Shown here: in pieces, positions 1-7,793 of the stretch
How the letters are laid out: each line of letters begins with the position of its first letter
Position numbering within the stretch: the stretch's first letter is position 1
Assembly (NCBI GenBank): GCA_964437365.1
Contig: CAYTGM010000036.1
Coordinates: forward strand, 1-31,618
Source: CAYTGM01 sp964437365
GTDB taxonomy: Bacteria > Sumerlaeota > Sumerlaeia > SLMS01
Length of the DNA stretch: 31,618 bases
Direction of reading: 5' to 3'
The notes under the pieces: model-generated
What the model saw: only the letters and a program-made list of their open reading frames with translations
Told to the model about the DNA's origin: nothing
Database searches by the model: none
Translations under genes and position numbers: made by a program

Positions 1-182
1 CAACGGGTGCACTCTTCTCTCTCAAATGTCATCCACAACTTTAGGGCATATCTCCCTCCCAGATCAACATTATGCACCCATCCTCGAATTCCCAAAGAAA
101 CCTTATTTCCGACTCGACCAGCATAGCCACCCGTGTATCATCATCTCTCTTCACAAAGACGGAAATCTTCTAGCTAAAAACG

Positions 183-914
183 ATGCGACTCGAAAATCAA
201 ATCATCCTGATCACCGGTTCCGCCAAAAGACTTGGAAAAGTCCTGGCCCTCCGTTGTGCCCATGAAGGTGCTCACGTCATTGTTCATTATAATTCCTCGA
301 AGAAGGAAGCCGAAGAAACGGCCGAGGAGATTTCTGCCTTCGGCGTATCCCCACTCGTGGTTCAGGGTGATCTGACGGATGAAGCCGACGTTCGCAAGAT
401 CATTGATTCTGTTAAGGATAGGCACGGCAGACTCAACAGCCTTGTCAATTCCGCCGCGGCTTTTCCCGAAGCACCCATCGAGAAGATTTCAAGGGATGAT
501 TTTCTCAAGGTTCTTGAAAGCAACCTTATTGGACCCTTCCTGTTAATCAGAGAGGCGCTGCCTCTCCTAAGACAAAGTAAACCTGGCAGAGTTGTGAATA
601 TTACAGATGCCTCATTGAACCGTCCCTTCAAAAACCGAAGTCATTACATGGCGTCCAAAGGAGGACTGCAGGCGATGACGGAATCGCTTGCGAGAGAGCT
701 GGCTCCGGAAATTCTTGTTAACGCCCTCGCACCTGGGCCAGTCCTTGAGCCTCCGGGAGTTAGCGAAGATCACCGAAAGAATGTTTTGAAACGTTTGCCG
801 GTAGGAAACTGGGACAATGCGGATGCCGTTGCCAAAGCTCTGGTTTCAATTCTTGAGAATGACCATCTATGCGGGTCCACCATCCGAGTGGATGGTGGAC
901 TGTCCATAGACTAA
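183..914 (+). CDS. Pteridine reductase-like SDR (FolM/PTR1 type)
   Basis: NAD(P)H-dependent short-chain dehydrogenase of 243 residues. The Rossmann dinucleotide motif TGSAKRLGK lies at residues 11-19, and the catalytic YMASK places Tyr155 and Lys159. The usual SDR catalytic serine is replaced by Asp142 in the string NITDAS, exactly 13 residues before Tyr155. The TGxAKRLG start, HYNSS after strand 2, and the Asp-x12-Tyr pair are hallmarks of pteridine reductases and dihydromonapterin reductase FolM, so reduction of a pterin or dihydrofolate-like substrate is more likely than the FabG reaction. The C-terminal RVDGG is typical of classical SDRs. It converges on the next gene with a 15-base gap. 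Only a weak purine-rich stretch precedes the ATG. The SDR fold is certain; the pterin substrate is inferred. Confidence 0.88.
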   Translation: MRLENQIILITGSAKRLGKVLALRCAHEGAHVIVHYNSSKKEAEETAEEISAFGVSPLVVQGDLTDEADVRKIIDSVKDRHGRLNSLVNSAAAFPEAPIEKISRDDFLKVLESNLIGPFLLIREALPLLRQSKPGRVVNITDASLNRPFKNRSHYMASKGGLQAMTESLARELAPEILVNALAPGPVLEPPGVSEDHRKNVLKRLPVGNWDNADAVAKALVSILENDHLCGSTIRVDGGLSID

Positions 915-929
915 GCCTATACTGTTGAT

Positions 930-2120
930 TTAACCGGTCTTAGATGCGCTTGCTTGATTCAGCGTTGCAAAGAGACTGTCGCAGGCTTCCTGCATATATT
1001 CGTTATCCTGCCTCATGTAATCCATCAGCAACGCAAGTTGATCGTACCCAGTTTTTCTGAGCAGGGACAGGTTGGTGTAGAAAGCTTCCATGTCTGGAAG
1101 CTGAATTCCTTTTCGTATATAGGTGATTGCGTTCATTGTACGCTTCAGCGGGCACTCTCCAAATAAGAGCAAATCGATGGGACGATGCCCCCACCCATGA
1201 CCTTGTGTCTCGAGAATTTTCTCGAGGGCACGAACATGACGAACACGATCCCAGACAAGCCTGGCCATCTGCGTATGAAACTCTTCAGGGTAGGCAGGAT
1301 TTGAATGAGAGAGTTCAGCAAAGAGTTCGGCTCGCTGCAATTCTTCGCTCATCCATGTGTGGAGCACACGACTGGTAAACCCACTGACGTCAGACTCTGG
1401 CAGCGAAGCAAGTTCTTTGGCGGCTTCAGCCAGTTCAACGGTATCGATACGCTCTTCAACTCGTATAGATGTACCTCTAGCGGGGATAGTAACGGATTCT
1501 TTGACGAGGAACTTTGGAAGATAGCTGGGCTCGGGGTGCTGGTCTCGATGACCAGGAACCAGTTTCGCCCAAAGCTTTCGCGCTTCATTGACCGCGATTG
1601 TAACAGCTTCGCTGTGGCCCTTCATTTTCTGATGGATTGATTCCACAACAACCATTCCGCCACTGATATGCTGAGAAGTCACGTGCATGAGTTCAGCAAT
1701 CAGACGTGTCGAAGGTTCATCGAGTACCGGGTCAGTTGTGGTGAAGTGCTGTTCCCAGGTATCGATCAACCCCGGCTTGAAGACGCTGTAAAGAACGGCG
1801 ACGTATTCCGTCCAGGTTTCAAGGGAGTCCAGAAATTCAAGAATATCCAGAACCGCTGAAGAAGGGATATAGGGAACGTCCGCCGTTGGTGAAAGCTCTC
1901 TCAATCGCAATCCGAGCTGCTCAACGAATCGGGCGTCCTCATAAACATGAATTCCCAGCAGGGTTTTGATATCGATGTATTCGGCACGGACGATCCAGGC
2001 ATGATGAAGATGGACGAAATGCCTGAGAAGGTGGTAGTCGTTAGTGAAGCGAACGACTGTTTCTAATGTGGATGCTTCGGGGCGAAAAGCCCGATTGTCT
2101 CTCAAACGCTCAAACCGCAT
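930..2120 (-). CDS. Helical ferritin-like hypothetical protein
   Basis: A soluble protein of 396 residues with no signal peptide or membrane span. Two stretches resemble ferritin-like helix pairs. The first, residues 28-75, holds His-rich FVHLHHAW, Glu47 and YEDARF. The second, residues 248-305, holds SEELQRAE, then a D-x-x-R-H string (WDRVRH, residues 290-295) where ferritin-like proteins of the DUF455 kind carry E-x-x-R-H. The intervening part (residues 90-240) is also Glu- and His-rich and predicted helical. I do not recognise a named family, and metal binding is inference from these motifs. It could instead be a purely structural helical protein. It lies alone on the minus strand, converging on the SDR. 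ugd lies upstream of it on the same strand but is separated from it by a terminator, so it is probably transcribed by itself. Confidence 0.75.
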   Translation of the reverse strand: MRFERLRDNRAFRPEASTLETVVRFTNDYHLLRHFVHLHHAWIVRAEYIDIKTLLGIHVYEDARFVEQLGLRLRELSPTADVPYIPSSAVLDILEFLDSLETWTEYVAVLYSVFKPGLIDTWEQHFTTTDPVLDEPSTRLIAELMHVTSQHISGGMVVVESIHQKMKGHSEAVTIAVNEARKLWAKLVPGHRDQHPEPSYLPKFLVKESVTIPARGTSIRVEERIDTVELAEAAKELASLPESDVSGFTSRVLHTWMSEELQRAELFAELSHSNPAYPEEFHTQMARLVWDRVRHVRALEKILETQGHGWGHRPIDLLLFGECPLKRTMNAITYIRKGIQLPDMEAFYTNLSLLRKTGYDQLALLMDYMRQDNEYMQEACDSLFATLNQASASKTG

Positions 2121-2208
2121 AGTCTCTCATCCAATTGATTTGATGTTAAGGACCAATGACCTAAAGTCCAGAGACGCTCCCGTCAACGGCATTCAGATGG
2201 CAGAAATG

Positions 2209-2240
2209 AAAAAAGCCGAATCACATGGCGTGATCCGGCT
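2209..2240 (-). terminator. Rho-independent terminator of ugd
   Basis: An 11-base stem with one mismatch (2214-2224 pairs with 2230-2240, loop ATGGC). Read on the minus strand it is followed at once by a run of six T residues (plus-strand AAAAAA at 2209-2214, one of them inside the stem). It sits 24 bases downstream of the ugd stop codon, the right place to end that transcript and to insulate the ferritin-like gene. Confidence 0.85.
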
Positions 2241-2263
2241 CAAGTTCAGGTATTTTGCTGAGA

Positions 2264-3580
2264 TTATTGAGCAGCGGCAACAAGCGGGCGACGCCCAATG
2301 GAAACATACTCAAAGCCAAGACGCTCCATCTTGTCGAGATCGTACATATTCCTTCCATCAAAAAGGAGAGGGCGCTTCATACTGTCGCGAATCTGCTCGA
2401 GCTTCAGTCCCTTAAACTCTTTCCACTCAGTCATCACGATCAGTGCATCCACACCTTTTGCTGCATCGTATGGGTTTTCCACATACTCAACGTCTGAAGG
2501 AAGCATCGGCTTGGCATTTTCTGTGGCGATGGGATCGTAAGCCACAAAGGAAACACCTTCTTTGGCGAGCGCATTCATGACTTCAACAGACTTCGCGTCA
2601 CGCATGTCATCGGTGTCTGGTTTAAAGGCGAGTCCCAGAATACCGAACTTCTTGCCCTTCAGCTCTCCAGCAGCCTCTTTGATGCGGTTGATGAACCTTG
2701 GAGTACGCTCTTCATTCACCTTCACAACCATATCGAGTAGTTCAAAAGTTTCGCCAAATTTCTTGGCTGTATGAATCAGAGAAAGAGTGTCTTTCGGAAA
2801 GCAGGAACCACCGTATCCAAGGCCTGCCATAAGAAATTCTTTGCCTATACGTTTGTCAGATCCCATGCCTTTTGCAACGAGAGTGACATCGGCCCCAACA
2901 GATTCACAAATATTTGCAACGGAGTTGATGAAACTGATTTTAGTCGCGAGAAAAGCATTGGAAGCGTACTTGATCATTTCTGCCGAAGTGACGTCGGTGA
3001 CCAGCATGGGAGCTTCAAGGGGTGAATAGAGCTCGAGAAGAGCCATGGCAACAGTCTGGGTTGGAGCTCCGATGACAATACGGTCAGGCTCAAGACTATC
3101 CTGAATCGCTGACCCCTCTTTTAGAAACTCGGGGTTTGAAACAACGTCAAAATCTACCTCAGACTTACGATGTTTGGTGACGATACTGCGAACAAGATCT
3201 CCAGTACCTGGAGGAACAGTCGACTTGTTGACAATAATTTTGTAAGAGTCGAGTGATTCAGCAATCTCTTTCGCGACTGCCTCGACAAACCTCATATCAG
3301 TGGAGCCGTCCTCTGCGGGAGGGGTTCCAACGGCGATGAAAATCACATCGGACTTCTGAACACCATCTTTGACGCTTGTTGTGAAGGAAAGGCGCCCATC
3401 TTCGGAAGTGTGCCGCACGATTTCTTCGAGTCCAGGCTCGTAAATCGGCATGATATTCTGCTTCAGTTTCTTTACTTTTTCTTCATTATTATCAACGCAG
3501 ATTACATCGTTTCCGAGTTCGGCGAAGATCGCACCTGTAACCAGGCCAACATAGCCGGTTCCGATTACACAAACATTCAT
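2264..3580 (-). CDS. ugd: UDP-glucose 6-dehydrogenase
   Basis: Oxidises UDP-glucose to UDP-glucuronate with two NAD+, supplying uronic acid precursors for surface polysaccharides in the cytoplasm. The 438 residues match the usual bacterial length. The N-terminal Rossmann motif is GTGYVGLVTG (7-16), VGTPP lies at 84-88, and the catalytic cysteine is Cys260 in GGSCFPKDT. The central dimerisation helix and the C-terminal UDP-binding domain (LGLAFKPDTDDMRDA) are all present. A GGAG sequence lies 11 bases before the ATG, a rather long spacing. It is monocistronic with its own terminator. The polyprenyl-phosphate sugar transferase at 21025-22470 may act in the same envelope polysaccharide supply chain, but that link is inferred. 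A related UDP-ManNAc or GDP-mannose dehydrogenase is possible but less likely. Confidence 0.95.
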   Translation of the reverse strand: MNVCVIGTGYVGLVTGAIFAELGNDVICVDNNEEKVKKLKQNIMPIYEPGLEEIVRHTSEDGRLSFTTSVKDGVQKSDVIFIAVGTPPAEDGSTDMRFVEAVAKEIAESLDSYKIIVNKSTVPPGTGDLVRSIVTKHRKSEVDFDVVSNPEFLKEGSAIQDSLEPDRIVIGAPTQTVAMALLELYSPLEAPMLVTDVTSAEMIKYASNAFLATKISFINSVANICESVGADVTLVAKGMGSDKRIGKEFLMAGLGYGGSCFPKDTLSLIHTAKKFGETFELLDMVVKVNEERTPRFINRIKEAAGELKGKKFGILGLAFKPDTDDMRDAKSVEVMNALAKEGVSFVAYDPIATENAKPMLPSDVEYVENPYDAAKGVDALIVMTEWKEFKGLKLEQIRDSMKRPLLFDGRNMYDLDKMERLGFEYVSIGRRPLVAAAQ

Positions 3581-3798
3581 CGATTGAAAAGCTCCATCTT
3601 ATTCTGAGGGGTCATTCTATCCTTCGCTGGTGCAGGACGGGTGATGCTGTTGACCGACAAGCACCGGCACAACCAGAAATAGAGCACTAAATTCAGCATG
3701 AGAATAAATCCTTTCAGGCTTGTGGTTGACCCTTCAGCCTACACTTTCTCCAGTGGTGCCGGTCTGAATCACACCTTGTATCCTGAAGTAGAGATTTC

Positions 3799-5199
3799 TT
3801 GCTTTCCCCTCTGAAACCACTCTCGCGTTCTCTTGTTCTCCGAAGTTTAAAGCTGGCAGTTCCCGTAGCTGCCGCTTATGTTATCATCTTTCTTGGCCTC
3901 GTGTCCGAGTTTCTCATTGTCGGTCGAGAAATGGGCGGTGAGGGGCTTGCAGCAGTGGGACTGGCGGGAACCCTGGCACTTGTTCTGGTTCTCTCCTTTC
4001 ATGCTCTTGAGATCGCGACTCAGGCAATTGCAGCTCGCCGTTTCGGTGAGAAGAACCTGACAGCTGCCGGAGATGTTCTTCTCAATTCTTTGTTTATCGC
4101 CTTTGTTTTCGGAGTACCTTTGACAATTGGGCTGTATTTTGTCTCCAGCACTCTTTTCTGGAATCCGGACAAACCTGTGATAGCGAATCTAGCCATTGAA
4201 TACTTTACGTGGAGGCTTCCCGGGATTCCTTTCCTGATCGGAAGCCTCGTCATGATTGGATTTTTTAATGCGATTTCAAAACCAACGGTCCCCATGTTTA
4301 TCTATGCAGGTATTTTGGTTGTAAATGTCGTCCTCTGTTTTTGCCTGGTGGGAGGCTACTATGGTGCCCCGGAACTCGGGATCAAGGGAGCGGCCCTCGC
4401 CCAGACCATTTCTATCACCCTTGGCTTCGTTGTTTTTACATTTATCCTCTTATCCGGAAAGATCAAAGAGACGTATATTCGCTCAGATTTCTGGAAGGCT
4501 TTAGACTGGAAGATAATGTTGGGTCTTGGAAAGCTTTCATGGCCTGTCTTTGTTCAACAGTTTTTTGGCAACCTTGGGATGTACCTTTTTATCCTCATTA
4601 ACTCTTATGTACCCGATGGTGGTGTTTCTCTCTCTGCAGCGACGATCAGCAGACAAATTGGATATTTGACCTATCTCCCGGGCCTTGGTTTCGGTATCGC
4701 TGCAGGCACAGTGGTCGGCCAACTTCTTGGGGCAGGAGAGAAAGCAAAAGCGAGAGAAGGAGGGTATATATGCTGGATGATTGGAGCTCTCTTCATGGTT
4801 ACCGTTGCCCTGCTTTTCATCCTCTTTCCCCAACAGCTGGTGAGACTCTTCTTTAGTGCCGAATCAGCAACAACCACAGGAGCGGGCGCTTCCAACTATT
4901 TGAAGATTCAGGAAATGGCTGGCATGATGCTTATTGTAATCGCGTTATATCAGATCTTCGAGGCCTTTAATTCGATTGTTGGAAAGGCACTCCAGGGGGC
5001 AGGTTCAACGTTCTTTGTGATGGTTGTTTCAGTTGGAGCTCAGTGGCTTCTCTTTCTACCGCTGGCGTGGTTTCTGGCCATCCCCTGTGAAGCGGGTGCA
5101 TATGGGTGTATATATGCTATGGCAATTCAACTCTCTTTCGTTGCGATTCTTTTTCTCTGGAAATATCAGTCCAAAAGCTGGCTCCACAGGAATATATAG
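3799..5199 (+). CDS. MATE family multidrug/metabolite exporter
   Basis: Inner-membrane protein of 466 residues with about twelve hydrophobic spans arranged as two six-helix bundles, as in MATE (NorM/DinF-like) antiporters. These export cationic drugs or metabolites in exchange for Na+ or H+. Family features seen are the N-terminal LRSLKLAVPVAAAY, the VGREMGGEGLAAVGLAG region after helix 2, and the second-half counterpart LPGLGFGIAAGTVVGQLLGAG (two strings either side of position 300). The start chosen is TTG. No ATG lies near, and this start leaves the normal short cytoplasmic leader before helix 1. The substrate cannot be read from sequence. The upstream 218 bases to ugd, divergently oriented, hold no other gene. 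The 3' end is three bases from the convergent STAS-like gene. Confidence 0.92.
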   Translation: MLSPLKPLSRSLVLRSLKLAVPVAAAYVIIFLGLVSEFLIVGREMGGEGLAAVGLAGTLALVLVLSFHALEIATQAIAARRFGEKNLTAAGDVLLNSLFIAFVFGVPLTIGLYFVSSTLFWNPDKPVIANLAIEYFTWRLPGIPFLIGSLVMIGFFNAISKPTVPMFIYAGILVVNVVLCFCLVGGYYGAPELGIKGAALAQTISITLGFVVFTFILLSGKIKETYIRSDFWKALDWKIMLGLGKLSWPVFVQQFFGNLGMYLFILINSYVPDGGVSLSAATISRQIGYLTYLPGLGFGIAAGTVVGQLLGAGEKAKAREGGYICWMIGALFMVTVALLFILFPQQLVRLFFSAESATTTGAGASNYLKIQEMAGMMLIVIALYQIFEAFNSIVGKALQGAGSTFFVMVVSVGAQWLLFLPLAWFLAIPCEAGAYGCIYAMAIQLSFVAILFLWKYQSKSWLHRNI

Positions 5200-5202
5200 T
5201 TA

Positions 5203-5631
5203 CTAACCTCCCTCAGGATTGAGGATTTCTTCCACAAGCGCCGGATATTCGTAATTCTCAGAACTTTGACCGAGAAGCCATTGAATCGCTTCTTCCTCAT
5301 GTTGGGTGACAAGATACTCGCTCGGGAGCTGGCTCATCTGCGCTATCGTTGTGTACATATTCGTGAGGCCGATACAAACCGGGGTCGATCCAATGAAGAC
5401 TGTTTTTCGACGGATACTATCTCCAGAAATACTTTTCGATGTTTTAGCGATCTTTTGAAATTCTTTATGGGTAATTTCCGAAATGGAAGCATCTCTTAAA
5501 TCCCAGAGAACCTGCTTTGTAACGGGGGAATAATACTTATGGAGCAGGGCAATGATTTCCTGGCTGCTCAACTTTCCATGAACTGTGAAGATGGTAATCT
5601 CATTATCTCTGTGAATTTGTAGATCAGCCAT
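5203..5631 (-). CDS. Small STAS/SEC14-like hypothetical protein
   Basis: A soluble protein of 142 residues. Its opening ITIFTVHGKLSSQEI and the following VLWDLRDASIS strand-turn resemble the beta-alpha pattern of SpoIIAA/STAS-like proteins, where a strand ending in D(L/F)R is common. No conserved phosphorylatable serine or catalytic motif can be assigned. It is alone on its strand, converging with the MATE gene and diverging from the M14 peptidase. No Shine-Dalgarno sequence precedes the ATG, and an extended -10-like element lies close upstream (see 5640-5648). Function unknown; the fold assignment is tentative. Confidence 0.75.
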   Translation of the reverse strand: MADLQIHRDNEITIFTVHGKLSSQEIIALLHKYYSPVTKQVLWDLRDASISEITHKEFQKIAKTSKSISGDSIRRKTVFIGSTPVCIGLTNMYTTIAQMSQLPSEYLVTQHEEEAIQWLLGQSSENYEYPALVEEILNPEGG

Positions 5632-5639
5632 GTTGATTA

Positions 5640-5648
5640 AGTATAGCA
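5640..5648 (-). promoter_or_regulatory. Extended -10 element, possible leaderless start
   Basis: On the minus strand the sequence reads TGCTATACT, an extended -10 (TGN followed by a hexamer one base off TATAAT). It ends only 8 bases before the ATG of the STAS-like gene at 5631. A transcript starting the usual distance downstream would begin at or next to the ATG, which fits the absence of a ribosome binding site. No convincing -35 is seen. Confidence 0.4.
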
Positions 5649-5800
5649 GGGTTCAAAGTCGAAGAAACATTGTTACAGCCCGTCAACACTGCCGGATTTG
5701 CTCTATGTTACAATCAAAAACTTCCTTGCGTCAGAACCTTCCTGAGTCTGTTACTCGTCGGAAGTTCATCACTGTTACACAAATCAGTTAAGGTTAAGTC

Positions 5801-7054
5801 ATGACTCATTTATTAAGAAGCCGCACCTTCTCCTTCTCGCTCATCGCTGTTTGTGGACTTACACAGCATTTATCAGCGGAGATTGAGTTCAATACAGACT
5901 TTGAGTCAGGAAACGCTCATAAATTCAGAGAGGTGGAAACAAGCCTTTACGAATTCCAAATCGAAAATGACACGAACTCTGATGATACGCAGTGGTATTA
6001 CTTCGAAGTAAACAATGCGAAAGACCAAACAATCACTTTCAGAATACTGGACGTTGATAAGACAAACGTTAACAGTCACTGGAGAGAGGCTCGACCCGTC
6101 TATTCGACCGATAAGGGAAAAACCTGGCAACGTACTACTGAACCTGCATCGCGAGATGAGACAACATATATCTTTACTCATAGATTCACTACGGACAGTG
6201 AGCGCCTGGCGTTTCACTACCCCTACACATACTCGGATATACAAGAAGACCTGGCTAGATGGCAGGAAAGTCCTTTTGTAAATTCGAGATCAATTGGAGA
6301 AAGCGTTGAAGGGCGTCCTATAACTCTCTTGACCATACGGGAAGGTGAAGATCAGGACCTGGGATTCTGGTTCGTTGCGAGACAGCACTCAGCAGAAGTC
6401 ACCGGAAGCTATAATGCCGAGGGCCTCATTGATTTCCTGCTGTCAGAAGACAAAGATGCTCAGTTAGTGCGCAAATATGCGACGGTAAATATCGTTCCTA
6501 TGGCAAATCCTGATGGTGTAATAGCTGGAAACTATCGTGACAACATCAAAGGTGTAAACCTGAACCGGGTTTGGGATGGTACCGCCAACGAAGAAGATGC
6601 ACCGGAAATCCTCAGTATAGCGCGTGAAATTGAGGCATGGGTAGATTCGGGACAGCCATACACCTTCTTTGCGGACCTCCATTCTACTTCCGGCAACAGC
6701 CCTCACTTTGCTTTTCACGCAGATTTTGATCAGATACCTGAAAAGTACAAATACCCGGATAGATATTCTGAAGATGGAAAACTGTATTTAAAGCTCGTAG
6801 AAAAATATGCTCCTCATTTCGACCCCTACCGCGGAGCTTCTTCCTCAGATAACCAACAGCTCGCCGCCCAACGACAACGCTTTGAATATGGAGTTATTTC
6901 ATATACATTTGAGTCAGGTTATAGTCGAGTTAACCACGGTGAACATCGAGAACATTTTCTGACTATAGACCATCATCATGCCGTCGGGCGTGCGATCATT
7001 CAATCACTTGTTGATTACTATCATCTTGCAGAAAGAGATGAAGATGATCAGTAG
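5801..7054 (+). CDS. Exported M14 zinc carboxypeptidase (CCP-like)
   Basis: A metallopeptidase of 417 residues with an N-terminal signal peptide (residues 1-26, cleavage expected after LSA). A beta-rich domain (about 27-135) resembles the N-terminal domain of cytosolic carboxypeptidases. The catalytic domain has the zinc ligands His196 and Glu199 in ARQHSAE and His294 in DLHS. The substrate-carboxylate motif is NLNR (253-256) and the catalytic Glu371 is in TFESGY. NPDGVIAGNYR followed by GVNLNR matches the M14 cytosolic carboxypeptidase (deglutamylase-like) subgroup rather than digestive carboxypeptidase A. It probably trims C-terminal residues of peptides in the periplasm or outside; the substrate is unknown. 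All key residues are intact. Its last codons overlap by 7 bases the end of the convergent pseudopilin gene. Confidence 0.9.
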   Translation: MTHLLRSRTFSFSLIAVCGLTQHLSAEIEFNTDFESGNAHKFREVETSLYEFQIENDTNSDDTQWYYFEVNNAKDQTITFRILDVDKTNVNSHWREARPVYSTDKGKTWQRTTEPASRDETTYIFTHRFTTDSERLAFHYPYTYSDIQEDLARWQESPFVNSRSIGESVEGRPITLLTIREGEDQDLGFWFVARQHSAEVTGSYNAEGLIDFLLSEDKDAQLVRKYATVNIVPMANPDGVIAGNYRDNIKGVNLNRVWDGTANEEDAPEILSIAREIEAWVDSGQPYTFFADLHSTSGNSPHFAFHADFDQIPEKYKYPDRYSEDGKLYLKLVEKYAPHFDPYRGASSSDNQQLAAQRQRFEYGVISYTFESGYSRVNHGEHREHFLTIDHHHAVGRAIIQSLVDYYHLAERDEDDQ

Positions 7055-7698
7055 GATTGCCAGTCAGTTAAAACTGAAGGTGCAGAGATCACAGGCTCGC
7101 CAAATTGAAATAAGACATCGCCAGAGCTGTTGGTACCGTTTGTTGGATCATAGGTAGCATTGATAACATCGGCATAGGTCACAAGGTTTCCTTCCGCGTA
7201 ATTGTAGACTACCCATTCCATTTGTTGTTCAACTCGATCGGGTCCATGGCTCACCAATGCCCAGCCATCATAATTGGTGTTCGTATAGAATCTGTTCATT
7301 TCTTGATAGTTCATGTATTGCAGAGATTTTGAATTATAGGTGATTCCTGCACCCGGCAACCCGGGACCAACGGTAATCAGGTCATCTGTTTCAAGGAACG
7401 GATCTGAAGCAGAGTCAAGGTCAGCAATATAGGCGATCGGTGTTGTAAGTACAAGAAGCGTTTTCAGAGCTTCAGGATCTGCCATATTGGAGAGCGTATT
7501 ACTTTCCATACTTGGGAAAGCACTGTTATCGACCTCGTAGGCAGCGATTCCGGTGGCTAGTTCCTGAAAGTTTGTCTGTAATTGAGAGTAATTCGCCTGC
7601 TTTTCAGCTTTGTCATAGCTTGATGAAGCCAGGATTCCTAATACAGCTAACATACCTGTGACTATAGAGACCTCGCACGGTCCTGGTACTGATTTCAT
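7048..7698 (-). CDS. Type II secretion-like pseudopilin, atypical N-terminus
   Basis: 216 residues. A hydrophobic N-terminal helix (10-25) leads into a long amphipathic helix with YSQLQTNFQELATGIAAYEVDN, split here by position 50 (residues 37-58). This is the pattern of GspG-type pseudopilins, where a DL..LATAL.AY..DN string follows the helix. A C-terminal YDPTNGTNSSGD (183-194) is a further signature of pseudopilins from PVC-type and candidate-phylum genomes. The prepilin peptidase site (G followed by FTLIE) is missing: the N-terminus reads MKSVPGPCEVS, so Glu9 sits at +3 rather than +5 from Gly6. The start is well supported by GGAGGAGGT (7707-7715) 8 bases upstream. No secretion machinery genes are nearby, so it may be an orphan or a diverged pseudopilin. 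Confidence 0.8.
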   Translation of the reverse strand: MKSVPGPCEVSIVTGMLAVLGILASSSYDKAEKQANYSQLQTNFQELATGIAAYEVDNSAFPSMESNTLSNMADPEALKTLLVLTTPIAYIADLDSASDPFLETDDLITVGPGLPGAGITYNSKSLQYMNYQEMNRFYTNTNYDGWALVSHGPDRVEQQMEWVVYNYAEGNLVTYADVINATYDPTNGTNSSGDVLFQFGEPVISAPSVLTDWQSY

Positions 7699-7764
7699 GA
7701 TCAGTAACCTCCTCCATAAAATGTTCGGACATCACTCCCGATGTCTAACAATCACTTAGCGAAA

Positions 7765-7786
7765 AAGGTTTAAGGATGCAAACCTT
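7765..7786 (-). terminator. Probable intrinsic terminator of speE
   Basis: A 7-base AT-rich stem (7765-7771 AAGGTTT with 7780-7786 AAACCTT, 8-base loop) lies just past the speE stop codon. On the minus strand it is followed by TTTTT-CGC, giving a short U tract. It is weak in GC content, so termination efficiency is uncertain. It separates speE from the pseudopilin gene on the same strand. Confidence 0.5.
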
Positions 7787-7793
7787 ATATTTC

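Noticed and set aside
26..265. 79-residue open frame before the SDR
   Set aside because: It overlaps the start of the well-supported SDR in another frame, has no ribosome site, and its composition is not protein-like.
3720..3745. TTGACC ... TACACT as a promoter for the MATE gene
   Set aside because: The gap between the hexamers is about 8 bases, far too short for a sigma-70-type promoter.
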